Positions 24,313-32,227 of a DNA stretch of 48,105 bases are shown here, piece by piece; position 1 is the stretch's first letter; every line of letters begins with the position of its first letter. The position numbers and the translations under genes were made by a program. The stretch covers positions 1 through 48,105 of the forward strand of contig CAMZGF010000001.1 of the NCBI GenBank assembly GCA_947306315.1, in the 5' to 3' direction. The notes under the pieces were generated by a model, which searched no databases, had not been told where the DNA came from, and saw nothing but the letters and a program-made list of their open reading frames with translations. Source of the stretch: an uncultured Candidatus Saccharibacteria bacterium. GTDB taxonomy: Bacteria > Patescibacteriota > Saccharimonadia > Saccharimonadales > Saccharimonadaceae.

Positions 24313-26262
24313 ATGAGGAGATTATTAGACAAAACAGCTAGACGAATTCTTACTCGTCTTTTTATTATTTTATTTACCTCAATTATTATCATGTTCTTCA
24401 TTGAGTGGAGATTCTTCGATAATAATATTAATCGCACTTGGCAGTTTGTTGGCGAGCGCTTTTTAGTGTTCTCGTATAATGTCTTACTCCTATTCTTTAT
24501 TGAACTGGTGGTATCGGCACTTTTTAAAACGCCTTGGACTGGCGCTGGCATAACGTTCATTCTTGCTATAATCTTCTCTTATATTTCTTCCCAGAAACAG
24601 TCGTTCCGCGGTCAGCCGCTCCTCCCAGAAGATTTTATGCTTACCGACCAAGCCGGCACAATTTCAAAATTTATTGATATGGGCTCGCTCGTCCGTATGA
24701 TTCTCGCGTGTCTAATTGCGTTTGGATTAGTTTTACTCCTGAACTATTTAACAAAACATTTCTTCGATGTAAAAGATCGCAAAGAACCAAAGCGTTTTTG
24801 GAATAAAAACCTTAGAATCTTTAGACTTACGATTCTACTTATCGGTGCAATCTGTTTCGTAAAATATACTGAATTTATACGAAACCATAACGGTGAACGT
24901 GCAGAGGACATTCCTCAGTTAAATTCTCAATTTGTCGCTTGGAACCAAATGCAAAACTATGAAGACAATGGCTTCATTATTGGATTTATGTATAACTGGT
25001 CTAAATTTGAAATGAAAGCCCCAGACGGCTATTCAGAGGAAAAAATTGCCGAGATAAAATCTCTCTATGAAAACACCTCGACTACTGAAAACATTATGGA
25101 TTACAACATCATTGTTGTCCTCAACGAGTCGTTCTTCGACCCATCAGTCATCTCTGAATACTATCCGATTAGCGCAAATAATGTTGGTGGTAAAAACTCG
25201 ATGGGGGTTCCAATTACAAAAGACGTCACACCAACAATTCGAAATCTCATAAAGAATGATAGAAAGTCAAACAACTACGCAACCGGTCAGATGTATACAA
25301 TTGACTATGGTGGTGGAACCGCAAATATAGAATACGAAGTCGATACGGCGATGACAAATTACTGGGCAAATACTGTCCCATTTGTTGATTTGTACCCGCA
25401 TATTGATTACGTCCCGTCGATTGCTCAGATCGCGAAAAAAGCTGGTTACAAAACTCTTGCGATTCACCCATTTAACAGTGGTATGTATAAACGAAACTTT
25501 GCCCTTCCAAAAGAAGGAATTGATGGTTTTATTGACGAAAACCAGATCTCTTTTAAAGATTGTGACGATAATCGCCAATATATAAATGATCGTTCAGCTT
25601 ATAACGAAACTATAAAAGCTATTGAAGATAGCGATAAAAAAACATTCATCTCTCTCGTAACAATGCAGAACCATGCTGGCTACGGCGATGATGGCTATAG
25701 CTCATATAGCTACAGCCTTGGTAATGCACCAAAAACCGGCGATCTTCGCTCGGAGTTTACTGAAGACGAAAGAAGACAGTACGAAGTATATCTAGAGACG
25801 CTTCATAATTCCGATTATTATCTCTCTGAATTCCTAGGAAAGCTTGAGAAAATGAATGAAAAGACTGTCGTTCTCTGGTATGGCGATCACGCTCCTGGGG
25901 TAATTGGTCGTGTAAATGACTCAAAAGATAAAGACACACGCGATTTATCACGTGTCACCCCGTACTTTATTTGGGCGAATTTTGAATTAAAAAATATCGA
26001 ATATAAGGATATTAAACGTTTTAATCAGGCAAAGACTACTCTCCCGACAACCACTCCGAACTGTCTAACAAACACCATGCTCGACCTCTTGGGACTCGAA
26101 AAACCAGATTATATGAAGCTTGTAAATGATGTATGTAAAGAAGTGCCAATTCTTGCACAAGCTTATTATGGCAGCGGTGCGCCGTTTAAATCCACTACTC
26201 TCTCTAATTACGAAATCTTCACCTATGATATCCTCGGTGGAGAACAATATTGGTTAAAATAG
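24313..26262 (+). CDS. LTA-synthase-family phosphoglycerol transferase
   Basis: LtaS-type enzymes polymerise glycerol phosphate from phosphatidylglycerol onto a lipid or glycan anchor outside the membrane. The 649-residue product has about five membrane helices in residues 12-190, then an exported sulfatase-fold domain. Metal and nucleophile positions fit the family: Glu272 in LNESFFDP, Thr336 in GGGTANIEYEV (nucleophile position), and Asp525-His526 in WYGDHAPG. The overall length matches LtaS. It has a leaderless-type promoter shared divergently with a small membrane protein. The acceptor and polymer cannot be told from sequence, and related enzymes modify membrane glycans instead of making lipoteichoic acid. 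Confidence 0.88.
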   Translation: MRRLLDKTARRILTRLFIILFTSIIIMFFIEWRFFDNNINRTWQFVGERFLVFSYNVLLLFFIELVVSALFKTPWTGAGITFILAIIFSYISSQKQSFRGQPLLPEDFMLTDQAGTISKFIDMGSLVRMILACLIAFGLVLLLNYLTKHFFDVKDRKEPKRFWNKNLRIFRLTILLIGAICFVKYTEFIRNHNGERAEDIPQLNSQFVAWNQMQNYEDNGFIIGFMYNWSKFEMKAPDGYSEEKIAEIKSLYENTSTTENIMDYNIIVVLNESFFDPSVISEYYPISANNVGGKNSMGVPITKDVTPTIRNLIKNDRKSNNYATGQMYTIDYGGGTANIEYEVDTAMTNYWANTVPFVDLYPHIDYVPSIAQIAKKAGYKTLAIHPFNSGMYKRNFALPKEGIDGFIDENQISFKDCDDNRQYINDRSAYNETIKAIEDSDKKTFISLVTMQNHAGYGDDGYSSYSYSLGNAPKTGDLRSEFTEDERRQYEVYLETLHNSDYYLSEFLGKLEKMNEKTVVLWYGDHAPGVIGRVNDSKDKDTRDLSRVTPYFIWANFELKNIEYKDIKRFNQAKTTLPTTTPNCLTNTMLDLLGLEKPDYMKLVNDVCKEVPILAQAYYGSGAPFKSTTLSNYEIFTYDILGGEQYWLK

Positions 26263-26289
26263 CTCCATCTCTAAATAAGCATAAACATC

Positions 26290-26386
26290 TTGCATTTTTT
26301 TACATTTTGTGGTATAATATAGGTATAGTAGTTGTAACCGGGCAAAAGCCCATAACTAAGAACATTGCAAAAAAGGAGGAAAACGT
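26290..26386 (+). promoter_or_regulatory. Promoter and structured leader of the 26387 gene
   Basis: TTGCAT (26290-26295) and extended TGGTATAAT (-10 at 26313-26318) are 17 bp apart. The predicted leader of about 60 nt holds a hairpin: AGTT/AACT (26330-26333, 26354-26357) enclosing GGGC-AAAA-GCCC (26340-26351). AAGGAGG follows before the ATG. No known riboswitch recognised. Confidence 0.6.
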
Positions 26387-26974
26387 ATGTTTTCATTAAG
26401 CCCTGTAGAATCCCATATGGTAATAATCTGTTTATTGCTCGCAAGCTTCAGTGCATCTGCGCTGATTGCTTATCTTGGAAAGGTTGTATACCTTATCCAG
26501 GTTAACGTCCCGATCATGGGCGCTAGGGGAGTGCTCTATGCACTGATCTGCCAGAAACTGGTGAAGAAACCTCGTAAGCAAACCGTCAGAAATATAATCC
26601 ATGAAGATGATTATAATTGCAGGGTAATAACTGCAGACGGGGAGCGATTCTTTGAGTACTCCGTAGTCAAGAGTGATCAATTCGTAGGTTATGAACCTTT
26701 CGACGATGCAGTCATCCTTGCTGGAGGGAAAATGGGAGATTTCGATCCCAAAAAAGATAAAGGTCTCAATAAAGAACTCTTGAAGAGGCTTCTGCCGGAT
26801 TCAAAGGTGAAAAGCTATACCAGAAGGAATGGGCGTATTGAGCTCTTTGTAGTCTATCTAAAAGAAGACTGCGACGAAGAGATCAAGAACGCTATCAATT
26901 CGTTCTTTGAGGACGAGTATGAAAAAGAAATGTATGCGATAAGCCACGCATCCCCCATCTATCATCCTGTCTGA
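26387..26974 (+). CDS. Unknown protein with N-terminal membrane helix and foreign codon usage
   Basis: The 195-residue product has one hydrophobic segment (about 10-38) and then a soluble domain with many charged residues. That domain includes GKMGDFDPKKDKGLNKELLKR-type charged helices (cited in part) and a C-terminal acidic helix. I recognise no family. All eight proline codons are CCT, CCC or CCG and none is CCA, whereas neighbours use CCA for most prolines; Arg AGG and Gly GGG are also more common than next door. This suggests recent transfer. It has a full promoter, a structured leader, a strong ribosome-binding site and its own terminator: a self-contained single-gene unit between two core genes. 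Confidence 0.7.
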   Translation: MFSLSPVESHMVIICLLLASFSASALIAYLGKVVYLIQVNVPIMGARGVLYALICQKLVKKPRKQTVRNIIHEDDYNCRVITADGERFFEYSVVKSDQFVGYEPFDDAVILAGGKMGDFDPKKDKGLNKELLKRLLPDSKVKSYTRRNGRIELFVVYLKEDCDEEIKNAINSFFEDEYEKEMYAISHASPIYHPV

Positions 26975-26989
26975 CTCCTTTCAGAAATT

Positions 26990-27017
26990 GCCCTGCTTCT
27001 TATGAGCAGGGCTTTTT
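26990..27017 (+). terminator. Rho-independent terminator after the 26387 gene
   Basis: Perfect 8-bp stem GCCCTGCT/AGCAGGGC followed by TTTTT. The sbcB -10 box starts only 5 nt later. Confidence 0.9.
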
Positions 27018-27022
27018 CATGT

Positions 27023-27028
27023 TAAAAT
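27023..27028 (+). promoter_or_regulatory. Extended -10 box, leaderless-type, for sbcB
   Basis: TGTTAAAAT ends 6 nt before the ATG at 27035, without a ribosome-binding site. Its -35 zone falls inside the preceding terminator hairpin. Confidence 0.65.
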
Positions 27029-27034
27029 ATAGAT

Positions 27035-28435
27035 ATGGAAAACGAACAGACATTTTTCTTCTATGACCTTGAGACAAGCGGCCTCTCTCCAAAAACCGAC
27101 CGTATTATGCAATTTGCCGGAATTCGCACAGACCTTGATTTCAACCAAATCGGTGAGCCGGTTAATATTCTTGTCAAACTTTCTAATGATATACTTCCGT
27201 CTCCGAGAGCTATTAAGGTTACGGGAATTACTCCGCAATCGACGCAACTTGATGGTTTAACTGAGCCGGAATTTTGTAAATTCGTCCAAGAAGATATCTT
27301 TACGCCAGGGACAATTGCAGTTGGTTATAACTCAATTCGTTTTGATGACGAACATATGCGCTATACTTTTTATCGCAATTTTTACGATCCATATGAATGG
27401 GAATGGAAAGATAGTCGCAGTCGTTGGGACTTACTCGATGTTGTAAGGATGGTTCGTGCTTTGCGTCCAGAGGGGATTAAGTGGCCAGTTGGCGCCGACG
27501 GAAAACCAAATAACCGTCTCGAGAATCTAACAAAGGAGAATAATCTTCCGCACGAGCATGCGCATGATGCACTTTCCGACGTTGAAGCTCTAATTTCGGT
27601 GACAAAAATGGTAAAGGAAAAACAGCCAAAGCTCTATGATTATCTCTTTAAGATGAGAAATAAGCGAGAAATTGCACGCCAGTTAATGATTGGTTCGAAT
27701 ATGCCAATCGTCTACACCTCCGGGCGTTATTCTTCGAAGACGCATCATACTGCGGTTGTTTTGCCGTTCTGCACACTCGAAAACGGCAATGTGCTGGTTT
27801 TTGATCTTCGCTATAATATTGAGGAGCTATTGAAAGCTGAAGAAGAATTTGTCCCAGATGAAAAGTGTAAAACTTTCAGTTGGTACCCAATTGTAAAGGA
27901 GCTTGCTCTAAATAAATGTCCATGTATTGCACCAGTTACTGTTCTCGATGCAGTCGCTGAAGGACAGAAAAATGGCTGGAATAGGCTTGAACTTGAGAAA
28001 GAACAGGTCGAGAAAAACAAGGAAGTTTTTCTAAAACACCTCGATGATTTCCGTATTCGAATGTCAAAAAAAGTGGAAGAAAAAAAGGAAACTTATGAAA
28101 AATCTGATGATGTTGATGCAGCGCTCTATGAGGGTTTTATCCCCGATAGCGACAAGGTAAAAATGAAAGATGTGCGTGGTCGCAATGCAAATGAGCTCGC
28201 AGACTATCACCCACTGTTTGAGGATCCGCGTCTTTCTGAGCTTTTGTTCCGCTATAAGGGCCGCAATTTTCCAGAGTCGCTTGATGAAAAAGAACAAGAA
28301 AAATGGGACAAATACCGAATTTCTCACCTTCAGGCTCAAGAAGCTAAATTCGTTGCGGAACTTGAGGAAATTAAAGATGAAATTGACCCGTCAATCCTCG
28401 AAGATCTTCTGCTCTGGTACCAATCTCTCGCCTAG
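27035..28435 (+). CDS. sbcB: Exodeoxyribonuclease I (SbcB)
   Basis: 3'-5' single-strand DNA exonuclease used in mismatch repair and recombination. The 466-residue product is close to the 475 of E. coli. DEDDh motifs are present: YDLETSG (Asp11, Glu13), GYNSIRFDDEHMRY with the second Asp, and HEHAHDALSDVEA with catalytic His and Asp. The SH3-like and helical C-terminal parts follow (KCPCIAPVTVLD, EDPRLSELLFRYKGRNFP). Its promoter is leaderless-type. A short palindrome AAGTCTAGACTT plus T-run right after the stop may end transcription before the uvrA promoter. Confidence 0.95.
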   Translation: MENEQTFFFYDLETSGLSPKTDRIMQFAGIRTDLDFNQIGEPVNILVKLSNDILPSPRAIKVTGITPQSTQLDGLTEPEFCKFVQEDIFTPGTIAVGYNSIRFDDEHMRYTFYRNFYDPYEWEWKDSRSRWDLLDVVRMVRALRPEGIKWPVGADGKPNNRLENLTKENNLPHEHAHDALSDVEALISVTKMVKEKQPKLYDYLFKMRNKREIARQLMIGSNMPIVYTSGRYSSKTHHTAVVLPFCTLENGNVLVFDLRYNIEELLKAEEEFVPDEKCKTFSWYPIVKELALNKCPCIAPVTVLDAVAEGQKNGWNRLELEKEQVEKNKEVFLKHLDDFRIRMSKKVEEKKETYEKSDDVDAALYEGFIPDSDKVKMKDVRGRNANELADYHPLFEDPRLSELLFRYKGRNFPESLDEKEQEKWDKYRISHLQAQEAKFVAELEEIKDEIDPSILEDLLLWYQSLA

Positions 28436-28463
28436 AAGTCTAGACTTTTTCGCGTTTTTATGC

Positions 28464-28488
28464 TAAAATATACGCGTTTTAAGGAGAG
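28464..28488 (+). promoter_or_regulatory. Promoter -10 and ribosome-binding site of uvrA
   Basis: Extended -10 TGCTAAAAT (TAAAAT 28464-28469), then AAGGAGAG at 28481-28488, 4 nt ahead of the ATG at 28493. A leadered promoter, unlike sbcB next door. Confidence 0.7.
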
Positions 28489-28492
28489 AATT

Positions 28493-31414
28493 ATGACTAG
28501 TGGACTACTTAGCCCAGCCGGAATCAAGATGCAGAATGGTGATGCGAATTGTATAAAAATTCGAGGCGCAAGACAGCATAATTTAAAAGATATTGATGTT
28601 GATATTCCACGCGAAAAACTCGTTGTTATTACGGGTCTTTCTGGCTCTGGAAAATCAAGCCTAGCTTTTGATACGATTTACGCCGAAGGCCAACGCCGTT
28701 ATGTTGAATCTCTTTCAAGCTACGCCAGAATGTTTCTCGGCGTAATGGATAAACCTGATGTCGACACGATTACTGGCCTCTCCCCGGCAATTTCGATTGA
28801 TCAGAAATCAACGTCCAGAAACCCTCGTTCAACTGTCGCAACCGTTACTGAAGTCTATGATTATCTCCGTCTTCTTTTTGCTCGCGTTGGTGTTCCACAC
28901 TGTCCAATCTGCCATCGCGAAGTGTCTCGTCGTTCGGTCGAAGACATTGTTAATGAAGTAATGAAACTTCCACTAGGCAGCAAACTCATGCTTCTCGCGC
29001 CAATTGTTCAACAGAAAAAAGGTGAATTCCAGCATATTTCTGAACAGTTTATCCAAAAAGGCTTCAGCCGTGTACGCGTCGATGGTATCGTCTACGCGCT
29101 TGATGAGTTTCCGATGCTTGAGAAAAACGTTAAGCATGATATCGAAATCGTCGTTGATCGTTTTGTACTTAGTCCAGATCTTCTGTCTCGCATTTCTGGC
29201 TCAATCGAACAGGCGCTCGATTTCGGCCAGGGAATTATTAAGCTTCTAAAAATTAATGATAATTCTAGCTCAATTGAACAGAAAAATCTTAGTACAGACA
29301 CAGAAGTTCTTACTTATTCTCAGCGCTATGCTTGTGAATACCACCCAGATGAGCTTATTCCTGAACTCGAGCCACGTCTCTTTTCGTTCAATGCCCCACA
29401 AGGCGCATGTCCGACATGTACTGGTCTAGGTAGTCGCCTCGAAATCGATCCAGACCTTGTCTTTAACAAAAATCTCACAATCGCCGAAGGCGGTATTCGT
29501 CCATTTAATAGAATCCGTGATGATTCTTGGTGGATGAAACGTCTTAATGCCGTTGCGGTGCGTCATGGATTCTCGATTCACACTCCGATTAAGGATTTAA
29601 CTGATGAACAACGTCATATGATTTTATATGGTACTGGCGATGAAAAATACCAGGTGAAGATTATTGGTTCAGGTAAATTCCAAGCAGGTGCAGTTTATGA
29701 ATCGACCTACGAGGGTGTTATTCCAACTCTTGAACGTCGCCACAAAGAAACTGATTCAGATTTCATTAGAAAAGATATTGAACGTTTCATGCGCGTTCGT
29801 GAATGTCAGTCTTGCCATGGTGCAAGATTGAAACCTGTAGTTCTCGCAGTTACAATTCATGGTTTAAACATTGTTGATATGTGCAATCTCGATGTTGATC
29901 AGACGCTCGAAGTTTTAAACCAAGATCTTGGATTCACCGAATCAGAAGAAATGATCGCAAAGCCGATTTTAAAGGAGATTAAAGAGCGCATTAAATTTAT
30001 GCAGGATGTTGGCCTTGGATATATTGAACTCGGCCGCGCAGCTAATACGCTTTCTGGTGGTGAGGCTCAGCGTATTCGTCTTGCAACTCAGATTGGCTCT
30101 GGCCTTCAAGGCGTGCTTTATGTCCTTGATGAACCTTCAATCGGTCTTCATCAACGCGATAATGATAAGCTTATTGCAACTCTAAAACACCTTCGTGATT
30201 TAAAAAATACTGTACTTGTTGTCGAACATGACGAAGATACAATGTTAAGTTCTGATTATATTATTGACATTGGTCCAAAAGCAGGTAATCTTGGTGGTGA
30301 AGTGGTTGCAGTCGGCACTCCGGATGAAATTATGAAAAATGAGAATTCAATCACCGGTAAATATCTTTCTGGAAAAATGACAATTGATGTTCCAAAAAAG
30401 CGTCGCAAGGCAAAACCGGGGAAAGAATTGATTGTTAAAGGTGCACGCGAAAATAATCTTAAAAATATCGACGTGAGATTCCCGCTCGGTGTCATGACTG
30501 TCGTTTCTGGCGTTTCTGGTTCCGGAAAATCAACGCTTGTAAACGAAATCCTTGCAAATGATCTTCTTGCTCGTTATCACCATGCACAAACCGTTCCTGG
30601 AACTCACGATGCAATTGAGGGAACCGAAAATCTAGATAAGTGTATTGTAATCGACCAATCACCAATCGGCCGCACTCCACGTTCTAATCCAGCAACTTAC
30701 ACTGGTGTCTTTAACCAAATCCGCGAACTCTTTGCAAAACAGCCAGAAGCTGAAATCCGTGGATATAAAGCTGGTCGTTTCAGCTTTAACGTTAAAGGTG
30801 GTCGCTGTGAGCATTGTCAGGGTGACGGTGTAAATAAAATCGAAATGCACTTCTTACCAGATGTTTATGTGACTTGTCCTGCCTGTCACGGTAAGCGTTA
30901 TAACCGTGAGGCTCTCGAGATTAAATATAAAGGCAAAAGTATCAGCGATGTACTTGATATGACGATCGACGAAGCAGTTGAATTCTTCAAGAATATTCCA
31001 GCGATTGTTCCAAAACTCAAAACCATTCAAGAAGTTGGTCTCGGCTACATTCGTCTTGGTCAACCGGCAACTACGTTCTCTGGCGGCGAAGCTCAGCGTA
31101 TTAAACTCGCGACGGAGCTCGCTCGTCGCTCAACTGGAAAAACTCTTTATATCTTAGATGAGCCAACTACTGGTCTTCATACTGACGATGTTAAGCGCCT
31201 TCTTCAAATTCTAAATCGTCTCGTTGATGGCGGAAACTCAATGGTTATTATCGAACATAACCTTCATGTTATTAAGTCCGCTGACTGGATTATCGACATG
31301 GGCCCAGAAGGTGGTCAAAATGGCGGCCAAGTTATTGCTGAAGGCACTCCTGAGGACCTTGCAAAAAGAACAGATACGCCAACCGGTATTTTCTTGAAAA
31401 ATCTGATGAAATAG
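28493..31414 (+). CDS. uvrA: Excinuclease ABC subunit A (UvrA)
   Basis: UvrA is the damage-sensing ATPase of nucleotide excision repair, working as a dimer with UvrB. The 973-residue product has two ABC ATPase halves: Walker A GLSGSGKSSLAFD and GVSGSGKSTLVNE, signature LSGGEAQRI and FSGGEAQRI, Walker B LYVLDEPSIGLH and LYILDEPTTGLH. Zinc modules: CPICH, CEYHP with CPTCTGLG, CQSCHGARL, and CEHCQGDG with CPACHGKRY. The ATG at 28493 is chosen for its AAGGAGAG; an in-frame TTT-region start upstream would fall on the -10 box. The rplY promoter lies in its last codons. UvrB and UvrC are not in the window. Confidence 0.97.
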   Translation: MTSGLLSPAGIKMQNGDANCIKIRGARQHNLKDIDVDIPREKLVVITGLSGSGKSSLAFDTIYAEGQRRYVESLSSYARMFLGVMDKPDVDTITGLSPAISIDQKSTSRNPRSTVATVTEVYDYLRLLFARVGVPHCPICHREVSRRSVEDIVNEVMKLPLGSKLMLLAPIVQQKKGEFQHISEQFIQKGFSRVRVDGIVYALDEFPMLEKNVKHDIEIVVDRFVLSPDLLSRISGSIEQALDFGQGIIKLLKINDNSSSIEQKNLSTDTEVLTYSQRYACEYHPDELIPELEPRLFSFNAPQGACPTCTGLGSRLEIDPDLVFNKNLTIAEGGIRPFNRIRDDSWWMKRLNAVAVRHGFSIHTPIKDLTDEQRHMILYGTGDEKYQVKIIGSGKFQAGAVYESTYEGVIPTLERRHKETDSDFIRKDIERFMRVRECQSCHGARLKPVVLAVTIHGLNIVDMCNLDVDQTLEVLNQDLGFTESEEMIAKPILKEIKERIKFMQDVGLGYIELGRAANTLSGGEAQRIRLATQIGSGLQGVLYVLDEPSIGLHQRDNDKLIATLKHLRDLKNTVLVVEHDEDTMLSSDYIIDIGPKAGNLGGEVVAVGTPDEIMKNENSITGKYLSGKMTIDVPKKRRKAKPGKELIVKGARENNLKNIDVRFPLGVMTVVSGVSGSGKSTLVNEILANDLLARYHHAQTVPGTHDAIEGTENLDKCIVIDQSPIGRTPRSNPATYTGVFNQIRELFAKQPEAEIRGYKAGRFSFNVKGGRCEHCQGDGVNKIEMHFLPDVYVTCPACHGKRYNREALEIKYKGKSISDVLDMTIDEAVEFFKNIPAIVPKLKTIQEVGLGYIRLGQPATTFSGGEAQRIKLATELARRSTGKTLYILDEPTTGLHTDDVKRLLQILNRLVDGGNSMVIIEHNLHVIKSADWIIDMGPEGGQNGGQVIAEGTPEDLAKRTDTPTGIFLKNLMK

Positions 31415-31422
31415 TGTATAAT
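31394..31422 (+). promoter_or_regulatory. rplY promoter
   Basis: TTGAAA (31394-31399) and TATAAT (31417-31422) with a 17-bp spacer; the -35 lies in the end of uvrA. AAAGGAAAA precedes the ATG at 31451. Confidence 0.75.
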
Positions 31423-31450
31423 TGAAAGAAGTTTTAAATAAAGGAAAAAT

Positions 31451-32128
31451 ATGTCTGATATTAAGTTAAGCTTAAACGCTAGAACTTCGACTGGCAAGAA
31501 AACTGCTGGTCTCCGTGCTCAGGGTCTCATTCCTTCTGTAATTTATGGTGAAGGTGAGCCTGTTCTCGCACAAAGCGCCTACAACGAGACTGAAAAAGCT
31601 CTTCTCGCTGCTGGCTACCACTCAACAATCGATGTTGATTTCGACGGCAAAAAGAAAATGGTCATCGTTAAGGATGTTAACCTCGATCCAGTTTCACGCA
31701 AGATTGTAAACGTTGAATTTCAAGCTGTTTCAGCAAACCAAGCTATCGAAGCAACAACTCCAATCGTTCTTGTAAACTTCGAAACTTCAGATGCAAATAA
31801 AGCTCATCTCGCAATCCTTCAAGTTATGGAAGAAATTGAAGTTAAAGCTAAACCGTCTGATCTTCCAAAAGAAATTACTATTGATGCATCTAAACTTGCA
31901 ACTCTCGAAGATAAAATCACTGTTGCTGACATCGTTCTTCCAAAAGGTGTTGAATTTGCAGATAAAGAGCTTGATATGAATTCTGCAATCGCAATCCTAT
32001 CAGATCCAGCTGCTGAAGCTGCTGCACGTGAGGCTGAAGATGCTGCTGCTAAAGAAGCTGGTGAAACAGCTGCAGCCGACGTCCCAAGTGATAATGGCAC
32101 AAAACCTGAAGAAGCTACTGAAGAATAA
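31451..32128 (+). CDS. rplY: 50S ribosomal protein L25/general stress protein Ctc
   Basis: L25 binds 5S rRNA on the large subunit. The 225-residue product is the long Ctc form: the N-terminal L25 domain (RTSTGKKTAGLRAQGLIPSV, VIVKDVNLDPVSRKIVNVEF) followed by the beta domain (about 95-185), and a low-complexity Ala/Glu-rich tail (about 190-225). The tail is longer and more acidic than usual. Start and ribosome-binding site are clear, and a strong terminator follows. It precedes the surface-protein block. Confidence 0.95.
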   Translation: MSDIKLSLNARTSTGKKTAGLRAQGLIPSVIYGEGEPVLAQSAYNETEKALLAAGYHSTIDVDFDGKKKMVIVKDVNLDPVSRKIVNVEFQAVSANQAIEATTPIVLVNFETSDANKAHLAILQVMEEIEVKAKPSDLPKEITIDASKLATLEDKITVADIVLPKGVEFADKELDMNSAIAILSDPAAEAAAREAEDAAAKEAGETAAADVPSDNGTKPEEATEE

Positions 32129-32135
32129 TTCTTCT

Positions 32136-32166
32136 AAAAAGAGCCCCATATTGGGGCTCTTTTTTT
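32136..32166 (+). terminator. Rho-independent terminator after rplY
   Basis: Stem AAAAAGAGCCCCA with TGGGGCTCTTTTT around a 3-nt TAT loop, continuing into T residues. Confidence 0.92.
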
Positions 32167-32170
32167 GTTC

Positions 32171-32199
32171 TTGACACTTCAAAAAGCTAATGGTAAAAT
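32171..32199 (+). promoter_or_regulatory. Consensus promoter of the Gly-rich surface protein gene
   Basis: TTGACA (32171-32176) and extended TGGTAAAAT (-10 at 32194-32199) with a 17-bp spacer. AGCTAAT (32185-32191) and ATTGGCT (32203-32209) flank the -10 as imperfect inverted arms. TAAGGTCA follows as in the related genes. Confidence 0.75.
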
Positions 32200-32227
32200 A
32201 ATATTGGCTATATAAGGTCAAATAAAA

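Noticed and set aside
28436..28455. Full rho-independent terminator after sbcB
   Set aside because: AAGTCTAGACTT is a 12-bp palindrome with almost no loop; a short T-run follows but the hairpin would be weak, so it is only mentioned in the sbcB entry.
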